Assembly (NCBI GenBank): GCA_036382905.1
Contig: DASVPL010000063.1
Coordinates: 1 to 9,784 of the forward strand
Reading direction: 5' to 3'
Source of the DNA: AC-37 sp036382905
Lineage (GTDB): Bacteria > Actinomycetota > Thermoleophilia > Solirubrobacterales > Thermoleophilaceae
Length of the DNA: 9,784 nucleotides
Shown here: in pieces, positions 1 to 5,300 of the stretch
How positions within the stretch are numbered: the stretch's first letter is position 1
How the letters are laid out: every line of letters starts with the position of its first letter
Notes under the pieces: model-generated
What the model was told of the DNA's origin: nothing
Databases searched by the model: none
What the model saw: the letters and a program-made list of their open reading frames with translations, nothing else
Position numbers and translations under genes: made by a program

Positions 1-480
1 CATCAGGAGAGTCGCGCCGACGCCCATCACCGACATCGCCTGCGACCCGAACGCGGCCGGCACCACCATGCCCGCGAGGTGGCGGTTCATCAGCAGGAAG
101 AGCCCCGGCAGGGTGGCCAGCTGGAAGACGACGGTCACGCCGTCCTTGAAGCCGATCGGCTCCATGTGCCCGTCGGGCAGGAACGGCAGGCCCATGGTGC
201 GCGACATGAACCACAGGCCGAGCGAGCTGACCGTGAGCGCGACCGCCCCCCACAGCAGGAGCCGCCGCGGGCGACCCGCCAGCAGGAGGCCGCCGACCGC
301 GATCTGGAGCAGCGCGACGATCAGGAAGCCGACCATCATCAACGGCAGCGCCTCGTGGTCGGAGGCGGCCGAGAGGTGGATGATCCCGGCGCCGAGCATG
401 AAGATCGCCGTGACGTGCGCGATCAGCCGACCTGGATCCCCAAGGTTGGATCCGTGTGGCGCCGTCAAGCGGTTGAGCAT
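1..480 (-). CDS. Multi-pass membrane protein of unknown function, 3' part missing (runs off left edge)
   Basis: Reading leftward from ATG at 480, the frame is open through all 160 codons to position 1, so the C-terminus lies outside the window. The protein starts MLNRLTAPHG and has hydrophobic segments at about residues 23-39, 47-69, 74-93, 115-131 and a probable one from 136 onward. Polar residues near the membrane stand out: His35, His42-Glu43, Gln59, an RTMGLP motif at 94-99 and Asp113. From memory, this resembles small actinobacterial membrane proteins of unknown function that share a His/Glu pair near the first helix and an RTxGLP motif; I cannot name the family. A purine-rich GGAGG at 491-495 lies 10 nt upstream of the start. 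The gene has its own SigB-like promoter 30 nt beyond the stop of the next gene. The start codon and first four codons (MLNR) belong to a cassette that is repeated upstream of the 593-1447 gene. No function is proposed. Confidence 0.82.
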   Translation of the reverse strand, partial: MLNRLTAPHGSNLGDPGRLIAHVTAIFMLGAGIIHLSAASDHEALPLMMVGFLIVALLQIAVGGLLLAGRPRRLLLWGAVALTVSSLGLWFMSRTMGLPFLPDGHMEPIGFKDGVTVVFQLATLPGLFLLMNRHLAGMVVPAAFGSQAMSVMGVGATLLM

Positions 481-561
481 GCCCCTGCTTCCTCCCCTGT
501 TACCGACCGTGCTCCGGACCCCACTCGCGGTCTCGTATCCCCCACCCGCCCACGGTTAAAC
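470..561 (-). repeat. Promoter-leader-start cassette, copy A
   Basis: This segment matches 1466-1593 in order. The shared parts are a GTTTAA box, a GGG(T/A)(A/T)AC box continuing as TACGAGA, a GGGGTCCGG block (514-522 here), and a 28-bp block (470-497) identical at 26 of 28 positions to 1466-1493. The 28-bp block holds the purine-rich ribosome-binding stretch and ATGCTCAACCG. In this copy that ATG is the real start of the membrane protein. Only 16 nt separate the GGGGTCCGG and 28-bp blocks, against 55 nt in copy B. Confidence 0.75.
536..561 (-). promoter_or_regulatory. SigB/SigF-type promoter of the membrane protein gene
   Basis: On the minus strand, GTTTAA (561-556) is followed by 14 nt and then GGGATA (541-536). 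This is close to the group-3 sigma consensus known from Bacillus SigB (GTTTAA-N12-14-GGGWAW) and mycobacterial SigF (GTTT-N15-17-GGGTAT). The start site would fall near 529, giving a leader of about 50 nt before ATG at 480. Finding the same module in front of the next gene, at 1569-1593, strengthens the call. Confidence 0.6.
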
Positions 562-592
562 CCGCCGTCGCGTTCAGCCAGCATTGAGCACG

Positions 593-1447
593 TCACGGGC
601 TGCGGATCTCCTTGACGAGCAGGGCCTGCGCGAAGTAGTTCAGCCCGAAGCCCGAAGCGAAGCTCGAGCTGGTCGCGCCGAGCATCCGCGCCAGGTCCGT
701 GCCCGCGGGCGTCCTGACCTCGCCGGTGGCGTGCCCGAGCTTGAGGTCGTTCTCGGCGTAGAGCTTGACCTGCTTGTCGCCCGACGGGTACCAGTAGGTG
801 ATCTGGAGTGGGATCGTGCCCTCGCGCTCGATCCCCGACCCCTCGAGCTCGAAGGGCGACGGCACGCTCCCGCCCACCCGGAAGCGGAACCCGAACTGGC
901 CCGGAACGAGCCCCGGCCGCAGGTCCCATTCCCAGTCGCGCGTGACGTAGACGGGGTAGTCGGAGGTTCCATCGGCCCGAAGCCACCTGGCCCACTCGCG
1001 GTTGTCGGTCGCGACGTAGAACGGGTAGAAGGTGCAGTACTTGACGTAGTCGCCTTGGAACGCCTCGAATCCGAAGTCGCGCTCTCCGTGGGACATGCAG
1101 CCGCTGTGGTCCGGCGACTCGATCACCGCGCCGAAGTTGGCCATGTAGGTGGGGATCTCCCTGCCCGACAGGTCGACCCCCGCACACTTGGAGCCCCTGA
1201 GGTAGACCGTCGCCTGGCCGGGCGTCTCCTCGTAGAGCGTGTACTGGGCCGGGACCTGCTCGCGCACGGGTCCCTTGGGCACGTTCACCAGCGCGACGAT
1301 CTCGTGGCAGTCGCGCACCGTGCCGGAAGTCGTCTGGGTGGTCTGCGCCGATGCCGGGCTCGCCGCCAGGCACGCGAGTACCGCGACCGCCGCCGCTACC
1401 GCCGCCCGCGCGAACGATCCATGTCGCAGCGCCCCCCCAACGACCAT
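593..1447 (-). CDS. Secreted protein of unknown function with four mature cysteines
   Basis: This 284-residue protein begins MVVGGALRHG and has a signal peptide: Arg8 and Arg14, a hydrophobic Ala/Val core at about 15-29, and a likely signal peptidase I site after SPASA (residue 34). Val23-Leu24-Ala25-Cys26 is an imperfect lipobox, so a lipoprotein is possible but less likely. The mature part holds Cys47, Cys88, Cys117 and Cys138, which could form two disulfides outside the cell, and many aromatic residues. I do not recognise the family. The stretch at 54-85 (VP..REQVP..Y.LY followed by a beta-rich Gly/Val segment) loosely recalls the acetoacetate-decarboxylase/DUF2071 beta fold, which is a weak guess. 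The start is supported by GGAGGT at 1452-1457, 4 nt before ATG. A SigB-like promoter and an eight-codon mini-ORF lie upstream. The gene ends at TGA 593-595, close to the promoter of the membrane protein gene. Confidence 0.88.
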   Translation of the reverse strand: MVVGGALRHGSFARAAVAAAVAVLACLAASPASAQTTQTTSGTVRDCHEIVALVNVPKGPVREQVPAQYTLYEETPGQATVYLRGSKCAGVDLSGREIPTYMANFGAVIESPDHSGCMSHGERDFGFEAFQGDYVKYCTFYPFYVATDNREWARWLRADGTSDYPVYVTRDWEWDLRPGLVPGQFGFRFRVGGSVPSPFELEGSGIEREGTIPLQITYWYPSGDKQVKLYAENDLKLGHATGEVRTPAGTDLARMLGATSSSFASGFGLNYFAQALLVKEIRSP

Positions 1448-1449
1448 TT

Positions 1450-1476
1450 CTACCTCCGCGATTTCCGGTTGAGCAT
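1450..1476 (-). CDS. Leader mini-ORF MLNRKSRR upstream of the secreted protein gene
   Basis: ATG at 1476-1474 opens eight codons, MLNRKSRR, ending at TAG 1452-1450, 2 nt before the ATG of the secreted protein gene. The Shine-Dalgarno sequence of that gene (GGAGGT, 1452-1457) lies in the last codons of the mini-ORF, so ribosomes finishing it would sit on the downstream start. The ATG and MLNR codons come from the same repeated block that encodes the true start of the membrane protein at 480. It may be a functional leader for coupled translation, or only a relic of the cassette duplication. Sequence alone cannot separate these. Confidence 0.4.
   Translation of the reverse strand: MLNRKSRR
1452..1457 (-). 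promoter_or_regulatory. Ribosome binding site of the secreted protein gene
   Basis: GGAGGT read on the minus strand, 4 nt before ATG 1447-1445, is the strongest Shine-Dalgarno match seen in the window. It fixes the start at 1447 rather than at the mini-ORF ATG at 1476, whose frame closes at 1450. Confidence 0.8.
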
Positions 1477-1528
1477 GCCCCTACTTCTTCCCCCGCGTGC
1501 CCGGCTGCGCGTAGACGCCGAGGCCCCC

Positions 1529-1552
1529 CTGGCGCCCTGCGCGTGGCGCCGG
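1529..1552 (-). promoter_or_regulatory. GC hairpin in the leader of the secreted protein gene
   Basis: GGCGCC occurs at 1531-1536 and 1545-1550. These can pair across an 8-nt loop, and the stem extends through a G-T pair and one further G-C pair at the base. It lies in the part of cassette copy B that copy A lacks, between the predicted start site near 1562 and the start codon. The perfect palindrome CCCCCGGGGG (1554-1563) sits beside the predicted start site. No T-run follows, so it is not a standard terminator. A structured leader is possible. Confidence 0.35.
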
Positions 1553-1568
1553 ACCCCCGGGGGCTCTC

Positions 1569-1593
1569 GTACCCCGGGCTAGGTCACTTAAAC
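1569..1593 (-). promoter_or_regulatory. SigB/SigF-type promoter of the secreted protein gene
   Basis: On the minus strand, GTTTAA (1593-1588), 13 nt, then GGGTAC (1574-1569) is a textbook match to the SigB-family consensus. It begins 14 nt beyond the stop codon of the CMD-family gene, so the secreted protein gene need not depend on read-through from it. The predicted leader is about 115 nt and carries a hairpin and a mini-ORF. Confidence 0.68.
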
Positions 1594-1606
1594 CTGGACT
1601 TCGCGC

Positions 1607-2155
1607 TCAGCGCGGGCGCCGTACGGCCGCGTCCGCGACCGCCGTACCGCCCTCGTCGATCTCGATCCCGGCCGTCTCGGCCACGCGCGCGACCAGCATG
1701 TACTGGCCGATCACGAGCAGCAGCTCGACGACCTCGCGAGGGGAGAGCGAGCGGCGCACCTCGGCGAGCGTCTCGTCCGACGCGCGCACCTCGCGCACGA
1801 CCTCCTCGGTGAAGCGCAGCACCGCCCGGTCGCTCTCGCCGAAGGCCGACAGGTCGCCGCGCTCGACGGCCGCGACCTCGTCCCGCGTCGCGCCGACCGC
1901 CAGCGCGATCGGCACGTGTTGGGCCCACTCGTACTCCGCCCCCGACAGGCGACCGACGTGCAGGATCACGAGCTCGCGCACGCGCGCGTCGAGCTCCAGG
2001 GACGACAGCAGGGCGCCCCCGAACGCGAGCCACGGCCTGAACGCGGTCTCGGCGTTCGCGACCATCCTGAAGATGTTGATCGGCGGCACCCGCTCGAGCG
2101 CCTCGCGCACCGGATCGGAGGCGTCCTCGGGGTCCACGTAGGGAAGGCGTGCCAC
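1607..2155 (-). CDS. Carboxymuconolactone decarboxylase (CMD)-family protein, cysteine-free
   Basis: This 182-residue, mostly helical protein matches the CMD/AhpD-like family in its central segment, RELVILHVGRLSGAEYEWAQ followed by His80 (residues 60-80), then an AVGATRDEV stretch and an acidic helix (SDRAVLRFTEEVV). AhpD-type peroxidase partners use Glu118, Cys130-x-x-Cys133 and His137. By spacing, the equivalents here are Glu61, Ala73, Glu76 and His80, so the redox cysteines are absent, and there is no cysteine in the whole protein. It therefore belongs to the non-redox branch with the EYEWxxH motif, whose substrates are mostly unknown. No signal peptide is seen, so it should be cytoplasmic. 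The start is GTG at 2155; an in-frame TAA at 2167-2165 excludes a longer form, and no clear Shine-Dalgarno sequence precedes it. It diverges from the giant repeat gene across 127 bp. Confidence 0.9.
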   Translation of the reverse strand: MARLPYVDPEDASDPVREALERVPPINIFRMVANAETAFRPWLAFGGALLSSLELDARVRELVILHVGRLSGAEYEWAQHVPIALAVGATRDEVAAVERGDLSAFGESDRAVLRFTEEVVREVRASDETLAEVRRSLSPREVVELLLVIGQYMLVARVAETAGIEIDEGGTAVADAAVRRPR

Positions 2156-2206
2156 GGCACGAGCTTACGGCGCGTCACCCCGTCTGCGTCGCGGCGGCAG
2201 GTGGGG

Positions 2207-2233
2207 GTTACGCGCCACCGACCCGAGGGGTAT
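2207..2233 (+). promoter_or_regulatory. Possible SigB/SigF-type promoter of the giant repeat-protein gene
   Basis: GTTACG (2207-2212), 15 nt, then GGGTAT (2228-2233). The -10 box is perfect for the group-3 sigma consensus and the spacing fits SigF, but the -35 box matches GTTT at only three of four bases. The start site would be near 2240, about 43 nt before the GTG. A conventional TTACGC-N17-TATGCT reading (2208-2236) overlaps it and is weaker. Confidence 0.45.
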
Positions 2234-2250
2234 GCTGCCGCTCGTACCCC
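2227..2250. promoter_or_regulatory. Inverted repeat in the divergent promoter region
   Basis: GGGGTA (2227-2232) and TACCCC (2245-2250) are separated by 12 nt. Each arm contains a GGGTAY box, one on each strand. The right arm lies in a 13-mer, CTCGTACCCCGGG (2241-2253), identical to 1566-1578, where it forms the -10 region of the secreted protein promoter. It could be the -10 box of a leftward promoter for the CMD-family gene, but no GTTT box lies at the right distance. A dyad operator is the alternative. Confidence 0.35.
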
Positions 2251-2262
2251 GGGGGAACGCCC

Positions 2263-2280
2263 ATGCGCCAGGACACATAG
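2263..2280 (+). CDS. Leader mini-ORF MRQDT upstream of the giant gene
   Basis: ATG CGC CAG GAC ACA TAG ends 2 nt before the GTG start of the repeat protein. A G-rich GGGGGA (2251-2256) lies 6 nt before its ATG. The AGGA at 2270-2273 inside the mini-ORF is the only Shine-Dalgarno candidate for the main gene. The layout matches the mini-ORF before the 593-1447 gene (TAG, 2 nt, start), although the sequences are unrelated. A five-codon ORF can easily arise by chance. Confidence 0.3.
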   Translation: MRQDT

Positions 2281-2282
2281 CG

Positions 2283-2354
2283 GTGCGGCGCGCTCTGGCC
2301 TTTTGCGCGCTTGTCTTGCTCGCGGCCGCATTCGCGGCCTCGTCGGCACACGCG
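2283..2354 (+). other. Signal peptide of the giant repeat protein
   Basis: Residues 1-24: two arginines at 2-3, a hydrophobic core (LAFCALVLLAAAFAA), and a likely signal peptidase I cut after Ala22-His23-Ala24. Cys8 lies inside the core and is not placed as a lipobox. The mature chain would start ATPPPND, directly at the first repeat. Export by Sec is expected. Confidence 0.85.
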
Positions 2355-5300
2355 GCAACGCCCCCGCCGAACGACAACTTCGCCAGCGCCGAGCTGCTGA
2401 GCGGCCGCTCCGCGTCGGCCGGCGGGACGACCGACGGCGCCACGTCCGAGCCCGGCGAGCCCTACGACTACTGGTACGGCAAGACGATCTGGTACCGCTG
2501 GGTCGCCCCCGCCGACGGCACCGTCGCCGCTGACGTCGGGGCCAGCGCGATACCGGCGGTCGTCACGGCGTTCACGGGCAGTTCCGTCGGCGCGCTGACC
2601 CGCGTGCCGTCTCCCGAGACGAACGGCAGCACGTCGAAGCGGGCGCGGTTCACCGTCTCCGCCGGGACGACGTACCACTTGCGAGTCGAATCCGGCTCGT
2701 ACGACCGGAACGGCCCGGTCGCGATCGCCCTCGAGCTGCGCGATCCGCCGCCGAACGACAGGTTCGCCTCGCCCCAGGTGCTGACCGGCGACGAGGCCAC
2801 GGCCACCGGTGACACGAGCTGGGCGACCCGCGAGACCGGCGAGCCGCGCGCGGCGAGCGGGTCCGGCGGCGGAACCGTCTGGTACTCGTGGACCGCGCCC
2901 TCGACCGGCGGGGTCACGCTGAGCACCGAGGGCAGCGCGATCGACACGGTGCTCGGCGTGTACACGGGCGCCGCGCTCAGCTCGCTCGTGCAGGTAAGCG
3001 CGAACAACGACGCGCGCTCGGGAGTCCGCACGAGCCGCGTGACGTTCCGCGCAGAGGCGGGGACCACCTACCGCTTCGTCGTCGACGGCTACTCGAGCGG
3101 CCAGGTCGGCGCGGTGCGGCTGGCGCTCAGCCTCCGCCCGCCACCGGCCAACGACGCGTTCGCGGGCGCCACCGTCCTCGACAGTGCCCGCGACCTGACG
3201 GTGATCGGCAACAACAACGGCGCGAGCGCGGAGCTGGGCGAGCCGCAGCACTACTCCTACTACGCGCCGAAGAGCAGCGTGTGGTTCCGCTGGACCGCGC
3301 CGAGCACCGGCTCGCTCACGATCCGCGCGACGACCGACTTCGCACCGGTGCTGGCGGCGTACACGGGCAACTCGGTCGCCGCACTCACGCGCGTGCCGAA
3401 CCAGCCGCAGCAGTGGAACGGCGGGCCGGAGCAGATCCGCCTGCGCGTGAACGCCGGGGAGACGTACTACATCGCGCTCGACAGCTACGTCGTACACGGC
3501 GATTTCTCGCTGAACCTCGCGCTGATCGACAACCCCGGCAACGACGACCTCGCGGACGCCGTCGAGCTGGAGGGCGCATTCGTCGAGGTGACGAGCGACA
3601 ACGTCGGCGCCACCCAGGAGCCGTGCGAGCCGCGCCACGACGACAACTACTACGACCCGTCGGTCTGGTACGAGTGGACGGCGCCCGCCGACGGCGGCGT
3701 GGTCGTGGACACCTCGGGCAGCGACCTGCTCACCGCAGTCGGGATCTACACGGGCGACTCGCTCTGCTCGCTCACTCGCCTGCCCGTGACGCGTCTGTCG
3801 GCCACAGGGACCCCGGCGGTGCGCACGTTCACCGCCAAGGGCGGCACCACGTACCGGATCGCGATCGACGGCCAGGCCGCGCGGATGGGGCGCTTCCGGC
3901 TCTCCCTTCGGCTCACGCCGCCGCCGGACAACGACATGTTCGCCGGCGCGCAGCCGCTGGCCGGCCCCTCGGCGAGCGCGGCGGGGAACACGCTCGGCGC
4001 CTCCGCCGAGGCCGGCGAGCCCGCGGCGAACGGGCCCTCGAGCGTGTGGTTCGAATGGACGGCGCCGTCGAGCGGGCGGACCACCCTCGCGGCGCTCAGG
4101 GCCACCGGCGAGCTGGCGGTCTACACCGGCGACGCCGTCGGCTCGCTCTCCGCCGTCTACACGCGCGGATACCGCAGCCAGCTCGTCTTCCACGCGCGCG
4201 CGGGAGTGACGTACCGGATCGCGCTCCACGGCGGCGCCGGAGCCGCGCAGGGCCCGTACGAGCTCGGCCTGACGCACGTGACCGGGCCGGCGAACGACGA
4301 CTTCGCGGATGCGACGCCGCTCCCCGCCACCGACGCGACGGTGGTCGGCTCCACCGCCGGCGCGACGCGCGAGCTGAACGAGCCGCGCCTCGACTACGAC
4401 TACGCGGAGCGCTCGATCTGGTACTCGTGGACCGCCACGGCGGACGCCAACGTCGTGCTCGACACCTACGGGAGCGGCTTCCGCACCGGCATGGGCGTCT
4501 ACACCGGGGAGTCGGCCGCCGCGCTCGTGCGGGTCGCCGGGCACTACGGGTCCGACAAGCCCGCGCGCGTCGGCTTCCGCGCCACGGCCGGGACGACCTA
4601 CCGGATAAAGATCGACGGCGCCTACGAGGCCGACTTCGGCGACGTCAAGCTCGCGCTGGCCGTGCGCGGGAACCCCCCGAACGACAACATCGCGGACGCG
4701 AAGTCGCTGCCCTCGGCTCCCGCGGTGTCGATCGCGGGCTGGAACGCCGGCGCGACCGCGGAGACCGGCGAGCCGACCCACAACTCGTACTGGTCCGCGA
4801 ACCAGTCGGTCTGGTACCGGTGGATCGCTCCGCGGACCGGGTCCCTCACGATCCGCTCCGACGCCCACTTCCAGACGGTGATCGCCGCCTACACGGGCAG
4901 CGTGATCGGCAGCCTCAGCCGGGTCGCCAACCAGCCGCAGGACTGGAACGGCGGCAAGGAGCAGATCCGCATCCGGGTCGAGGCCGGCAAGCAGTACATG
5001 ATCGCCGTCGACGGCGACACGAGCGGCTACCGCGGCTACGGCGACTTCCAGCTCTCGCTCCAGCTCGCGCAGGGCCCGCCGAACGACGAGTTCAGCAGCC
5101 CCCTGCCGCTGTCCGGCGCGCTCACCGAGCTCGTCGGCAGCACCGTCCACGCGACGCAGGAGCCCTGCGAGCCGGTCCACGACGGCAACTACTACGACCC
5201 GTCGGTCTGGTACGAGTGGACCGCGCCCGAGACCGGCCCGGTCACGATCGACACCACCGGCAGCGACTTCCAGACCGTCGTCGCGGTCTACACCGGCGAC

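Larger units (their letters stand above)
1466..1593 (-). repeat. Promoter-leader-start cassette, copy B
   Basis: This is the second copy of the cassette at 470-561, with the same order of boxes and a 26/28 match over 1466-1493. GGGGTCCGG is at 1549-1557 and TACGAGA at 1571-1565. It is longer than copy A because the GGGGTCCGG block and the 28-bp block are 55 nt apart. The extra sequence carries a GC-rich hairpin. In this copy the duplicated ATG no longer begins the main gene. Confidence 0.75.

Noticed and set aside
447..472. Two GGATCC sites close together near the start of the membrane protein gene
   Set aside because: They lie inside the coding region, are six-base palindromes only, and show no further repeat structure.
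68..615. Two plus-strand ORFs (68-559 and 79-615)
   Set aside because: Both are antisense to the membrane protein gene, whose frame gives clean hydrophobic helices; the ORF products are Arg/Pro/Gln-rich.
465..1373. 302-codon minus-strand ORF overlapping the secreted protein gene
   Set aside because: Different frame of the same strand, Arg/Gly-rich, and it would run through the promoter and start of the membrane protein gene.
584..1582. 332-codon plus-strand ORF opposite the secreted protein gene
   Set aside because: Arg/Val/Asp-rich antisense product without domains. The minus-strand frame has a signal peptide, an RBS and a promoter.
1602..1614. CGCGC-TCA-GCGCG as a terminator of the CMD-family gene
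   Set aside because: Five-bp stem overlapping the stop codon, with no T-run on either strand. It is more likely chance in GC-rich DNA.
2232..2282. Upstream in-frame ATG at 2232 as the start of the giant protein
   Set aside because: It overlaps the GGGTAT promoter box, has a G-rich stretch only 1 nt away, and would put 17 residues before a normal signal peptide.
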